A DNA stretch of 42,136 nucleotides from a virus. Every line of letters starts with the position of its first letter. The first letter of the stretch is position 1. The notes under the pieces were generated by a model. It did not search any database. It worked only from the letters and a program-made list of their open reading frames with translations, and was not told the DNA's origin. The DNA is taken from positions 1 to 42,136 of the IMG/VR virus record IMGVR_UViG_3300038701_000842. One strand, written 5' to 3'. Made by a program: the position numbers and the translations under genes. Positions 30,752 through 39,065 of the stretch are shown one piece after another.

Positions 30752-32760
30752 TGGCTAGATACATCTTTGATATCGAGACTAACGGCTTAATTCCTGAGCT
30801 GGACCGCATTCACTGTCTCGTCCTGATCGACGCTGACACTGGTGATGTGTTCGACTTCGCAGATCAGCCCGGCCACCGCCCGATCTCTGAGGGCCTTGAG
30901 ATGCTCCGCACGGCGGATGAACTGATAGGCCACAATGTGATCCAGTTCGATGTCCCGGCACTCCAGAAGGTCTACCCCGACTGGCGGCCCGAGGGGCAGG
31001 TGACCGACACGTTGGTTATGACCCGCATGGTCTTCAGCGACATCAAGGACCGTGACTTCGTCGCCCGCGAGGCCGCCCTTCGGAAGAAGCACCCGCCTCG
31101 GCTGCCCGGAAACCTGATCGGCTCCCATAGCTTAAAGGCGTGGGGAGCCCGGATTGGGTTCAACAAGGACGCCTTCGGTGACACCGCTGACTGGTCCGTC
31201 TGGACGCCTGAGATGAGCGAGTACTGCATCCAAGACGTCCGGGTGAACAAGAAGCTCTACGACGTCCTGATCAGCAAACTCGGCGAGGACGCGCCCAACT
31301 GGACGAAGGCCTTCAATATCGAGATGCGGTTCGCCCATCTCATGTACCTGCAGGAGAGCCATGGCTTCCGCTTCGATGTCACTGCGGCGGAGAAGCTGGA
31401 GCGAGAGATCCGCATCAGGAAGGCTGAGGCCGAGGGCAAGCTCTACTCCCTGTTTGCCCCTTGGTGGGTGAGCAAGGGCGTCCACACGCCTCCCCAGACG
31501 CGCAAGGTGTTCGTCCCTAGCGAGCACGGGGCGGTGACCCGCATCGTCAAGAAACCAACAGGCGACACCTATCTGCACACCTACAAAACGGGCCGGACGG
31601 TCGTTCGACAGGTGAAGCTCGAGATCGAGCAGCGGGGGTATTACGAGCACGTCGAGGAGGGCTGCGAGTTCACCAAGGTCGAGCTCCGGATCTTCAACCC
31701 CGGCTCTCGGCACCACATCGCCAACCGGCTGAAGACCCTGTACGGCTGGCAGCCGGTGGACTTCACGCCCTCCGGTGAGCCTAAGATCGACGACGACATC
31801 TTGGAGGCGCTCGACTACCCGCCTGCCAAGCAGCTCGCTTCGTTCTTCATGCTCGACAAGCGTCTGTCCCAGCTGGCTGACGGCAAACAGGCGTGGCTCA
31901 AGCAACAGCGGGATGGGCGTATTCATGGCCGGGTCAACACCCTCGGTGCCGTGACCGGGCGCTGTACGCACAGCAACCCCAACGTCGCTCAGGTGCCGTC
32001 CGTGGAGAACGCGAAGGGCAAGGTGCCTTACGGTGCCGACTGCCGCTCACTGTTCCTGCCGGACGAGGGGCATGTGCTCCTTGGCTGTGACGCCGCCGGT
32101 CTCGAACTGCGGTGCCTCGCGCACTTCATGAAGGACGGCGGTCGATACGCCAAGGCCGTCGTATCTGGAAGCAAGGAAGACGGCACCGATGTACACACGG
32201 TGAACCAGAAGGCTGCCGGGCTTCCGTCCCGTGCCGCTGCCAAGGTATTTTGCTACGCATTCTTATACGGGGCAGGCACCGAGAAGCTCGGCAGCATCGT
32301 CGCCCCTGACGCTGACGCGGATACCCAGAGCAAGCAGGGCCGTGCACTCAAGCAGCAGTTCCTGAAGAACACCCCGGGTCTCCGTGGGCTGATCAAGGCC
32401 ATCAAGGCTGCAGCCAACGAGAAGGGGTGGATCCGGGGTATCGACGGTCGCCGGGTCTCCATCCGGTCACCCCACGCAGCCCTCAACTCCCTCCTGCAGA
32501 ACGCAGGTGCCATCGCCATGAAGCTGGCCCCTGTCCTCCTCTATGAGCGCCTCCTCTCGGAGGGCTTCGAGTGGGGCAAGGACTTCGCCTTCGTGGCCCA
32601 TGTCCATGACGAGATGCAAATCTCCGTCCGCCCCGAGATCGCCAAGTACGTCGGCGAGCTGGCCTGCTGGTCGATCACTGAGGCTGGCGAGCAGCTCGGC
32701 TTCAAGTGCCGCCTCGATGGTGAGGCAGACACCGGAGCCAGCTGGAAGGAAACCCACTGA
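30751..32760 (+). CDS. Family A DNA polymerase, gp5-like
   Basis: A 669-residue polymerase (T7 gp5 is 704). The N-terminal 3'-5' exonuclease has FDIETNGL (Asp 7, Glu 9) and GHNVIQFDVPAL. Polymerase motif A is GCDAAGLELRCLAHF (about 447), motif B KVFCYAFLYGAGTEKLG (about 500), with the Tyr of T7 Y526 kept, and motif C VAHVHDEMQIS (about 617). ATG 30751 shares a base with the previous stop; an upstream extension would lack a ribosome site. The stop overlaps the next start. Confidence 0.96.
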   Translation: MARYIFDIETNGLIPELDRIHCLVLIDADTGDVFDFADQPGHRPISEGLEMLRTADELIGHNVIQFDVPALQKVYPDWRPEGQVTDTLVMTRMVFSDIKDRDFVAREAALRKKHPPRLPGNLIGSHSLKAWGARIGFNKDAFGDTADWSVWTPEMSEYCIQDVRVNKKLYDVLISKLGEDAPNWTKAFNIEMRFAHLMYLQESHGFRFDVTAAEKLEREIRIRKAEAEGKLYSLFAPWWVSKGVHTPPQTRKVFVPSEHGAVTRIVKKPTGDTYLHTYKTGRTVVRQVKLEIEQRGYYEHVEEGCEFTKVELRIFNPGSRHHIANRLKTLYGWQPVDFTPSGEPKIDDDILEALDYPPAKQLASFFMLDKRLSQLADGKQAWLKQQRDGRIHGRVNTLGAVTGRCTHSNPNVAQVPSVENAKGKVPYGADCRSLFLPDEGHVLLGCDAAGLELRCLAHFMKDGGRYAKAVVSGSKEDGTDVHTVNQKAAGLPSRAAAKVFCYAFLYGAGTEKLGSIVAPDADADTQSKQGRALKQQFLKNTPGLRGLIKAIKAAANEKGWIRGIDGRRVSIRSPHAALNSLLQNAGAIAMKLAPVLLYERLLSEGFEWGKDFAFVAHVHDEMQISVRPEIAKYVGELACWSITEAGEQLGFKCRLDGEADTGASWKETH

Positions 32761-32987
32761 TGCAAGACCAACCTCATCTGGAGGCGCTGGTTCACATCCT
32801 CGATCAAGCGTGGCAGGGCGGCTTCACCTCGAAGTCTGACCTTGCCCGCGAGAAAGCCCCGGTCGTCGCCATGGCAACCGAGCGCAGCCTGATCACCACG
32901 AGGATCGGACCCAACCACTACTCCAACACACACCTGATCACACCAGACGGCCTGAAGGTTCTCTGGTCGCTTAGAGGATTGACATGA
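32760..32987 (+). CDS. Small winged-helix-like protein
   Basis: A 75-residue protein in the usual place of small genes after T7-like DNA polymerases. The pattern TSKSDLAREKAPVVAMATER, then SLITTRIG, then HLITPDGLKVLW suggests a winged helix: recognition helix, a beta wing and a final TPxGL segment. Coupled on both sides by overlaps. Confidence 0.6.
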   Translation: MQDQPHLEALVHILDQAWQGGFTSKSDLAREKAPVVAMATERSLITTRIGPNHYSNTHLITPDGLKVLWSLRGLT

Positions 32988-33583
32988 CCATGCTCACCAT
33001 CTCCAACCCAATGGTCGCCGCTGCGGCTGCCCTCGGGGTGAATAGCTACGCAGTCACTGACCGGGAGCTGACCACCCGCTTCCGGGAGGCTGTCGAGCGC
33101 CGCAACCTCGCGCCCTTCAGGCTCGGCCACTTCTGCTTCGAGGTGCAGCTTCCGGCCATCGCCGCCATCAACGTCTCCCGACACTTCTCCGGGCAGACAT
33201 CGACGTGGGTCGGCGGGGAGGCCTCTAAGCCTCTGTTCACCGGCTTCCATCGCCGGGGCAAGGAAGGCGACCTCTACCATGCGGACAGCGCCGACTTCGA
33301 GCTACGTGCCGACATGGTCAGCGGCTTCGGTGACGAGCTCTTCACGGAGCTGACAGCCGCCGGGGTGAACCCAACCGAGGCCCGGGAGGTCCAGCCCATG
33401 TCCACCGGCACCACCCTGATCGCCAGCGGAACCTTCGTGGACTTCTACGAGCTGCTGCGGTCGGTAGGCCCTGTGGAGGCCAACGCCCATCCGGATGCCC
33501 GTGCATTCGCCCGCAACTGCTGGACGCACATCCAGTCCGCGTGTGCGCCCCTCGTGCAGGTCTTCGAGGAGGTCGGCCCATGA
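32984..33583 (+). CDS. Divergent ThyX-like (flavin-dependent thymidylate synthase-like) protein
   Basis: A 199-residue protein. GHFCFEVQLPAIAAINVSRH, then ELTAAGVNPTEAREVQPMS, then TLIASGTFVDFYELLRSVGP and HPDARAFARNC follow the ThyX order: a core strand leading into the RH motif, an AGV-x-x-x-AR-x-x-x-P segment, a strand and helix before the FxxLR-like motif, and a final A-x-x-I-R-like helix. The diagnostic RHRxxS is not intact (here SRHFSGQTS), so activity is doubtful. ThyX genes are common in T7-like marine phages at this place. Confidence 0.58.
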   Translation: MTMLTISNPMVAAAAALGVNSYAVTDRELTTRFREAVERRNLAPFRLGHFCFEVQLPAIAAINVSRHFSGQTSTWVGGEASKPLFTGFHRRGKEGDLYHADSADFELRADMVSGFGDELFTELTAAGVNPTEAREVQPMSTGTTLIASGTFVDFYELLRSVGPVEANAHPDARAFARNCWTHIQSACAPLVQVFEEVGP

Positions 33584-33654
33584 TCATCACTGCGGCCATC
33601 CTGAGCCTGCTCCTCATCATCACGAAACCCTCTGACCCGGAGAGCCCTGCATGA
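33580..33654 (+). CDS. Tiny hydrophobic peptide
   Basis: Twenty-four residues (MIITAAILSLLLIITKPSDP at its start) with one short hydrophobic helix, coupled by ATGA overlaps to both neighbours. The chain of exact overlaps suggests it is translated; its role is unknown. Confidence 0.4.
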   Translation: MIITAAILSLLLIITKPSDPESPA

Positions 33655-34409
33655 AAGCTCTGATCGACGCCGACATCCTCATCTACGAGGCCGCATCCCT
33701 GTGCGAGACCTCCATCCCGTGGCCTCACGGGGACGAAGGGGAAGTCCTCTGGACACGCCACGCTCACATGGACGAGGCTTGGGTCCGACTGAACGACAGC
33801 ATCGAGACGCTGAAGGACAAGGTAGGGGCCGACGAGGTCGTCCTCTGCGTGACGCACCCGAAGAACTGGCGCTTCGACTTCTACGCTGACTACAAGTCAA
33901 ACCGGAAGTCTGGCGTGAAGCCCCTTCTGGTCCCGCTGCTGCGCGACCGGATCGCCGAAGACCCTCGCGGATACCGCCGGGACTTCCTCGAAGGCGACGA
34001 CATCATGGGCATCCTCGCCACGAAGCCCGGGGCCGGTGACACCATCATGGTGACCATCGACAAGGACTTGAAGACCATCCCGGGTCGGCACTTCAACTTC
34101 CGCCAAGATGCCTTCTTCGAGGTCACCGAGGCCGAGGCCAACCAGTTCCACCTTCTGCAGACCCTGATGGGCGACCAGACGGACGGATACCCGGGCTGCC
34201 GGGGGATTGGCGAGAAGAAGGCATACAACATGCTCCCCGACCCAGTCGAGGACGTGGAGGCCGCTTGGCGTGACGTCGTTGTTCCGGCCTTCGAGAAGGC
34301 AGGCTTCGACGAGGCATTCGCCCTGAGCCAAGCCCGTGTCGCCCGCATCCTCCGGGCATCTGATTATAACCCCAAGACAGGAAAGGTGATCCCATGGACC
34401 CCGTCATGA
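33651..34409 (+). CDS. 5'-3' exonuclease, gp6-like
   Basis: A 252-residue FEN/RNase H-type nuclease. Metal-binding acids are seen in LIDADILIYEAAS (about 4-8), FLEGDDIMGILAT (about 112), VTIDKDLKTIPG (about 129), and GDQTDGYPGCRGIGEKKA (about 171-185), the last being the helix-hairpin-helix with its GIG. Removes primers and degrades host DNA for nucleotides. Overlaps the upstream tiny gene by ATGA. Confidence 0.92.
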   Translation: MKALIDADILIYEAASLCETSIPWPHGDEGEVLWTRHAHMDEAWVRLNDSIETLKDKVGADEVVLCVTHPKNWRFDFYADYKSNRKSGVKPLLVPLLRDRIAEDPRGYRRDFLEGDDIMGILATKPGAGDTIMVTIDKDLKTIPGRHFNFRQDAFFEVTEAEANQFHLLQTLMGDQTDGYPGCRGIGEKKAYNMLPDPVEDVEAAWRDVVVPAFEKAGFDEAFALSQARVARILRASDYNPKTGKVIPWTPS

Positions 34410-34443
34410 TCTACGAGGCCACCCCGCGCTCCGGGGAACATGA

Positions 34444-35244
34444 ATGGCCATAGAGCTGAAACCCTGCCCCGACAACTGGCAGTCCTGCGACTTCTGCGGG
34501 GCTGGCCCAAACGAAACCTGTAGGAACCCTGACGTGAATGGAACACAGCCTCTCCACGGGACCGAGGGATATGACCCCGGACAGCACGGCGCTGCTCCGC
34601 TCCCCAACCCCATCGCCACCTTCACCAACGCCGTCTCTGTCACCATGGAAGCCGTTCCATCTGTGGCTGATGGATCAGCTCCACGCATCATCGGCCTGAC
34701 CGGCTTCAAGCGCTCTGGCAAGGACACCGCCGCCGAGGTGATCGCGAAGATGCTCGGCTATGAGCGCATCCAGTTCGCTGGGCCGCTTAAGGAAATGCTG
34801 CGGACACTGCTGCGGTGCCAAGGCGTCAGCGAGGCGAGCATCACCGCCTGCGTCGAGGGTGACCTGAAGGAAGCCCCAGCGCCGGTCCTCGGCGGCAAGA
34901 CCCCCCGCCTCGCCATGCAGACCCTCGGGACCGAGTGGGGTCGCCGGACCCTCAGCGACACCATCTGGGTGGACACGACGCTCAACCGCGCCCAGACCGC
35001 TGAGAACGGTGCCCTGATCACCGACGTCCGCTTCCTCAACGAGGCGGAGGCCATCAAGGCCGCTGGCGGGATCATCATCCGGATCGAGCGGGCTGAGGTA
35101 GGCCTCAAGTCCGACCACCAGTCCGAGCGTGAGATACCGCAGATCGCGGCAGACTTCGTGCTTCGGAACGATACCAACCGCCATGCATTCCAGTGCGATG
35201 TTGCCGCCTTCACTTGGCGTCATTTCCTGAGCAAATGCAGCTAG
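34444..35244 (+). CDS. Deoxynucleoside monophosphate kinase with N-terminal Cys motif
   Basis: A 266-residue protein. The kinase part starts near residue 80: P-loop GLTGFKRSGKDTAAEVIA (about 84), IQFAGPLKEMLR, LQT-LGTEWGRR-type MQTLGTEWGRRTL (about 157) and ITDVRFLNEAEAI (about 195), all typical of T4 gene 1-like dNMP kinases. It would supply dNTPs for replication. An extra N-terminal 75 residues hold CDFCGAGPNETC with more Cys nearby, a possible zinc motif fused to the kinase. A promoter candidate follows the gene. Confidence 0.86.
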   Translation: MAIELKPCPDNWQSCDFCGAGPNETCRNPDVNGTQPLHGTEGYDPGQHGAAPLPNPIATFTNAVSVTMEAVPSVADGSAPRIIGLTGFKRSGKDTAAEVIAKMLGYERIQFAGPLKEMLRTLLRCQGVSEASITACVEGDLKEAPAPVLGGKTPRLAMQTLGTEWGRRTLSDTIWVDTTLNRAQTAENGALITDVRFLNEAEAIKAAGGIIIRIERAEVGLKSDHQSEREIPQIAADFVLRNDTNRHAFQCDVAAFTWRHFLSKCS

Positions 35245-35245
35245 T

Positions 35246-35269
35246 TCCAAAACCCACTGTTATCGAGAG
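35246..35269 (+). promoter_or_regulatory. Candidate phage RNA polymerase promoter, late genes
   Basis: Contains AAAACCCACTGTTATCGAG and is identical over 24 bases to 16507-16530. Lies in the 32-base gap between the last DNA-metabolism gene and the first morphogenesis gene, so it would drive late transcription. Confidence 0.75.
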
Positions 35270-35276
35270 ACGAACC

Positions 35277-35462
35277 ATGAAGTACCCAGAAGTTCCTCAT
35301 GGTCTGATCAAGCAGTTGGAACAGCAGTTCCCAGACAAGAGCCCTCGGAGTGATCCGGGGGCTTTTGGTCTTGGCGTACTGGCTGGCCAGCAGATCGTGA
35401 TCGACCTCATCCGCCATCATTATGAACGCCAGCAGGAGCGCACCCATGTGCACAGCCCCTAA
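35277..35462 (+). CDS. Small late hypothetical protein
   Basis: A 61-residue protein (MKYPEVPHGLIKQLEQQFPD at its start) with GAGACGAACC before the ATG and the late promoter candidate 8 bases upstream. LGVLAGQQIVIDLIRHHYER recalls small T7-like proteins just before the portal. Function unknown. Confidence 0.62.
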   Translation: MKYPEVPHGLIKQLEQQFPDKSPRSDPGAFGLGVLAGQQIVIDLIRHHYERQQERTHVHSP

Positions 35463-35661
35463 AGTCAAGATGCCAGAGCAGAAGGCCCCTGCGGCGGCCC
35501 CGAGCGCTCCCTTGCCGACCGCCGAGAACCTGAAGATCAATGAGCGCCTGACCTCCAAGGACGGTCGCTACGGAGAGAACACGGCCCGATCCCGACGCAC
35601 CCTGCGGACGGACGTGAAGGCCTCGGGCGGTTCTGGCACCAACATCCCGCGCATGGGCTAG
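35446..35661 (+). CDS. Small virion-type protein, possibly gp7.3-like
   Basis: A 71-residue protein. ATG 35446 is preferred over ATG 35422 because AGGAG precedes it at 35433-35437. Pro/Ala/Lys-rich start (MCTAPKVKMPEQKAPAAAP), then a C-terminus TLRTDVKASGGSGTNIPRMG that resembles the end of T7 gp7.3, a tail-associated protein needed for adsorption. Lies just before the portal gene as gp7.3 does. Confidence 0.55.
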   Translation: MCTAPKVKMPEQKAPAAAPSAPLPTAENLKINERLTSKDGRYGENTARSRRTLRTDVKASGGSGTNIPRMG

Positions 35662-35664
35662 AGC

Positions 35665-37239
35665 ATGGCCCAGACAGCGCAAGCACAGTACGACAAGTGG
35701 ACGGGGACCCGGCAGCAGTACCTGTCCCGGGCTCACGAGTGTTCCAAGCTGACCATCCCCACGCTCGTCCCTCTGGAGAGCGAACAGACCCAGCGGAACC
35801 TCGACGTCCAGATCGAGCAGCCATGGCAGTCCATTGGTTCGACCGGCGTCAACACGCTGGCAGCCAAGATGCTGCTGACCCTGCTCCCACCGAACAGCCC
35901 GTTCTTCAAGCTGAACATGGGCCGCAAGGAACGCCAAGAGCTTCTACAGCTCGCAGGCCCAGAGGCCGAAGCCTTCAAGGCTGAGATCGAGGCGGCTCTC
36001 CAGACCATCGAACAGGAGACCGTCAAGCAGATCGAGCGGACCCCGATGCGAACGGTCCTGTTCTCGGTGATCAAGCACCTCCTCGTAGCGGGCAACTGCC
36101 TCCTGTACATCGGCGAGAAGCCCCGAGCTTTCCCCATGTACCGCTACGTCACCCGGCGCGATGCCGCAGGCAACATGCTGAAGACCATCGTCAAGGAAGT
36201 CGTGGACAAGAAGACCCTTCCTGCCAAGACAATCGCGGAAGCGATCAAGGCCGGGAAGCTGAAGGACGACGACAGCGAGGAAGAGGTCACGATCTACACC
36301 GTGATCGAACGCACTCGCGGCGACACATGGACCTCGTATCAGGAGGTCTTCGGAATGGAAGTACCCGGCACCCGGGGCATCTACCAGACCGAGGCGCTCC
36401 CTTGGGTCTCCCTTCGGATGATCGTCGTTGACGGTGAAGACTATGGCCGCTCCTACGTCGAAGAACTGTACGGCGACCTCCTGTCTGCCAACGACCTGAC
36501 CAAGGCCATCGTCCAAGGTGGCATGATCTCCTCCAAGCTCCTCTGGCTGGTGAACCCGAATGGGCTCACTGACGAGGACGACCTCATGAACGCCTCCAAT
36601 GGTGACTTCGTGGCCGGTCGTCAGGACGACGTGGCGGCCCTACAGGCTGCCAAGGGCGGAGACTTCGCGCAGGCCGAACGTGTCCTGATGGCTATCGTGG
36701 ATCGCCTGACGCGCTCCTTCCTGATGACCTCCTCGGTCCAGCGAAGCGGCGAGCGTGTTACGGCGTTCGAGATACAGACGATGACGCAGGAGATCGAGGA
36801 CACCCTTGGTGGCTACTACTCGATCCTCTCGCAGGAACTCCAGATGCCTATCGCCAAGCGGTTCATGGCCATGCTGGAGCGGCGGGGCGAACTGCCCAAG
36901 CTGCCCACAGGCTCCGTTGAGCCCATGGTGGTCACCGGCATCGACGCCCTTGGCCGTGGTCAAGACCTGACCCGCCTCCGGGGCTTCATCGCCGACCTCA
37001 TGAACGCGGCACAAGCCAAGCCACAGGTGGTCGAGCGTATCGACGACAGTGAGCTGATCCAGCGTCTGGCGAACGGCCATGGCGTGGACACCGCAGGTCT
37101 CATCAAGACAGACGAGCAGATCGCTCAAGAACAGCAACAAGCACAGCAGGCTGCCATGATGCAGGAGATGATGTCTAAGGGCGCAGGCCCTGCCATCTCC
37201 GCAATGGGTCAGGTAGCCGCGAAAGGTATGCAAGCATGA
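35665..37239 (+). CDS. Head-tail connector (portal) protein, gp8-like
   Basis: A 524-residue protein (T7 gp8 is 536). Begins AQAQYDKWTGTRQQYLSRAHECSKLTIP, the usual start of this family, followed by PWQSIGSTGVNTLAAKMLLTLLPPNSPFF. The C-terminus is Gln-rich (EQIAQEQQQAQQAAMMQEMM). Twelve copies would form the DNA channel at the capsid vertex. The stop overlaps the scaffold start (ATGA). Confidence 0.95.
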   Translation: MAQTAQAQYDKWTGTRQQYLSRAHECSKLTIPTLVPLESEQTQRNLDVQIEQPWQSIGSTGVNTLAAKMLLTLLPPNSPFFKLNMGRKERQELLQLAGPEAEAFKAEIEAALQTIEQETVKQIERTPMRTVLFSVIKHLLVAGNCLLYIGEKPRAFPMYRYVTRRDAAGNMLKTIVKEVVDKKTLPAKTIAEAIKAGKLKDDDSEEEVTIYTVIERTRGDTWTSYQEVFGMEVPGTRGIYQTEALPWVSLRMIVVDGEDYGRSYVEELYGDLLSANDLTKAIVQGGMISSKLLWLVNPNGLTDEDDLMNASNGDFVAGRQDDVAALQAAKGGDFAQAERVLMAIVDRLTRSFLMTSSVQRSGERVTAFEIQTMTQEIEDTLGGYYSILSQELQMPIAKRFMAMLERRGELPKLPTGSVEPMVVTGIDALGRGQDLTRLRGFIADLMNAAQAKPQVVERIDDSELIQRLANGHGVDTAGLIKTDEQIAQEQQQAQQAAMMQEMMSKGAGPAISAMGQVAAKGMQA

Positions 37240-38096
37240 CGGAAGCAATCCAAGTCGGCCCGGACGTGAACGCGGTCCTGAAGTCCGATGCCGCCCCGGT
37301 GTCCGGTATCGAGAGCAACTTCTCCGATGACGGCTCCGGTATCATCCGGATGACCGGCGAGCTGCCGCAGGAAGAGGCCCCGAAAGAGGAGCTGATCCTC
37401 GGCAAGTTCAAGACGCAGGCCGACCTTGAGAAAGCCTACAAGGCCCTTGAGGGGAAACTCGGCGGCCAGTCCGAACCGGCTGCCGATGCGCCGCCTGCGG
37501 ATGCCGGTCCCCAGAAGATGGGCGATGGGTCTACCGAGGGTGCCGAGACGCCGCAAGGCGAGGGCGATGAGCCTCCGACAGACGGTGACACCACCCCGGG
37601 CATTGACTTCGAGGCCCTCGGCACTGAGTTCGCCGAGAGCGGGGCGCTGTCCGATGACAGCTACGCCAATCTCGAGAAGGCTGGCATCTCCCGTGAGATC
37701 GCCGACGCGTACATGGAGGGTCACAAGGCCATCCAGACGCTGCGCGGCCAGCAGCTCTATGCGGCTGCCGGTGGCGAGGCTGAGTTCAACGCCATGCTCA
37801 AGTGGGGCACCGACAATCTCCCGAAGGAACAGCAGGACGCGTTCAACAACGCAATCAGCACCGCTGTCATCTCGGGCGACTTCTCGGCCTCCACCATGAT
37901 GATCCAAGCTGTCCGGGCCCAGATGGGCAACGGGGAGCCGAACCTCATCAATGCCAACGCGGGCGGAGCGGACGCCGCAGGGGCACCGTATGCAAGCCGT
38001 GCGGAGATGGCCGCCGACATGCGTGATCCGCGCTACGCCACCGACCCGGCCTTCCAGAAGGAAGTCGCCCGTCGTGTTGGCATCTCGGAGTTCTAG
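37236..38096 (+). CDS. Capsid assembly scaffold protein, gp9-like
   Basis: A 286-residue protein, acidic and Pro/Glu/Gly-rich in its first 125 residues, helical after that, with the C-terminal segment ending TDPAFQKEVARRVGISEF. Size, acidity and place between portal and capsid match T7 gp9 (307), which shapes the procapsid and leaves before packaging. Confidence 0.85.
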   Translation: MTEAIQVGPDVNAVLKSDAAPVSGIESNFSDDGSGIIRMTGELPQEEAPKEELILGKFKTQADLEKAYKALEGKLGGQSEPAADAPPADAGPQKMGDGSTEGAETPQGEGDEPPTDGDTTPGIDFEALGTEFAESGALSDDSYANLEKAGISREIADAYMEGHKAIQTLRGQQLYAAAGGEAEFNAMLKWGTDNLPKEQQDAFNNAISTAVISGDFSASTMMIQAVRAQMGNGEPNLINANAGGADAAGAPYASRAEMAADMRDPRYATDPAFQKEVARRVGISEF

Positions 38097-38098
38097 CC

Positions 38099-38482
38099 AT
38101 GTGGGCACGTCTCGCTTCCGCAGTCTTCGGCATGGCCGAGAACTGGATCGTCGGTCAGCAGGCCCGGCAAACCGCCCGCCTGCAGGCTGACATCGCAATC
38201 GAACAGGCTCGCGCCAACCACGAGATGGACTGGGACATGATCCAAGCCCAGAACTCGGAGCGCAGCTGGAAGGACGAACTGTGGACGCTGATCTTTGCAG
38301 CGCCCCTGATCGCCATCTTCTTCCCCTACCTACAGCCGTATGTCATCAGCGGCTTCGAGGCGTTGAACACGCAGGTGCCCGACTGGTATCTCGCGTTCGT
38401 CGCCATCGCGGTCTCCGCTGCCTTCGGGTATCGAGAGATCGTCCGTCCGTTCATGGACAGGATGACCGGCAGGAACCGCTAG
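38099..38482 (+). CDS. 3TM-type holin-like membrane protein
   Basis: A 127-residue protein with a helical soluble N-terminus, then transmembrane helices near residues 62-82 (TLIFAAPLIAIFFPYL) and 99-116 (YLAFVAIAVSAAFGYREI), with a weaker hydrophobic stretch between. WKDELWTLIFAAPLIA and a Pro-Asp-Trp before the second helix follow the pattern of the phage holin family known from gene transfer agents. It may make the membrane lesion that releases the amidase. Location between scaffold and capsid is not the T7 holin location. Confidence 0.62.
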   Translation: MWARLASAVFGMAENWIVGQQARQTARLQADIAIEQARANHEMDWDMIQAQNSERSWKDELWTLIFAAPLIAIFFPYLQPYVISGFEALNTQVPDWYLAFVAIAVSAAFGYREIVRPFMDRMTGRNR

Positions 38483-38555
38483 ACCTCTGCAGGTTCCCCC
38501 GCTATATCTGAGATACACGGTCCCTTGGTCAGGACTTGTGTGTGTGGAATGGAAA

Positions 38556-38592
38556 GGCCCTCTCCTTGGTGGTTCTCGGAGGGGGTCTTTCT
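38556..38592 (+). terminator. Intrinsic terminator after the holin-like gene
   Basis: CCCTCTCC (38558-38565) pairs with GGAGGGGG (38578-38585, one G-U), loop of 12, then TCTTTCT. Would end or reduce transcription from the late promoter at 35.25 kb. Confidence 0.7.
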
Positions 38593-38630
38593 ACGTTCGC
38601 ATCCCCGCCTCTTCTGTGAAGATGAGGCCC

Positions 38631-38890
38631 CCAGCAGGTTCCGGCCTGTTGGAAGCCCTAGCTGACCACTAGGCGGAGCCAGAGGCGGCTTGTCGTAAGA
38701 ACGCCTCATACAGGCCCGGAGGGGCCAGCGTAGCAAACCCTCCACTCGGCGGCTATCGCCGCAGGCCACCTAGGCTCTGCCTTCGGATGATCCGTACCAG
38801 CCCCCTGCCGTGCGCGGCTTGAGGGTGCGTCCCGGTAACGGGGCGTCGGGGGGCTGATTAATAAGCGGTCCCCCATATTGCCCATTGAAC
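38631..38890 (+). ncRNA. Candidate structured RNA between scaffold/holin and capsid genes
   Basis: Hairpins in order: CCAGCAGG-TTCCGG-CCTGTTGG (38631-38652), CCTAG/CTAGG (38657-38673), GAGGCG/CGCCTC (38682-38707), GGCCC-GGAG-GGGCC (38713-38726), CGGCG-GCTAT-CGCCG (38747-38761) and CGTCCCG-GTAA-CGGGGCG with a GNRA loop (38828-38845). The density of stable stems with short or GNRA loops in a gene-free stretch suggests a folded RNA. Not a tRNA and not a family I recognise. Confidence 0.48.
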
Positions 38891-39065
38891 CCATGTGACG
38901 CCAAGCGTGTGCTGCTTCTTAGTAGGCAGCTTGGCCCTCTCCTTCATCCAGATCGTTGGCCCGATCAGACAGTCCCCGAGGGGAACGTCTGCCCGGACAC
39001 CCCTCTGTGACGGGAAGAGGAATGAGGCCGCTACCCCTCAAAATCTCACATGAAAGGTCTGCACA

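Larger units (their letters stand above)
38483..39065. other. Long gene-free region upstream of capsid gene
   Basis: 583 bases with no credible gene. It contains a strong terminator at its start, at least five compact hairpins in the middle and the capsid leader at the end. A promoter for the capsid gene should exist here if the terminator is efficient, but no consensus copy of the AACCCACTGTTATCG element is seen. Confidence 0.7.

Noticed and set aside
34406-34453. Fifteen-codon frame (MIYEATPRSGEHEWP) between exonuclease and kinase genes
   Set aside because: Perfect ATGA overlap makes translation possible, but it is too short to support as a gene; may only serve coupling.
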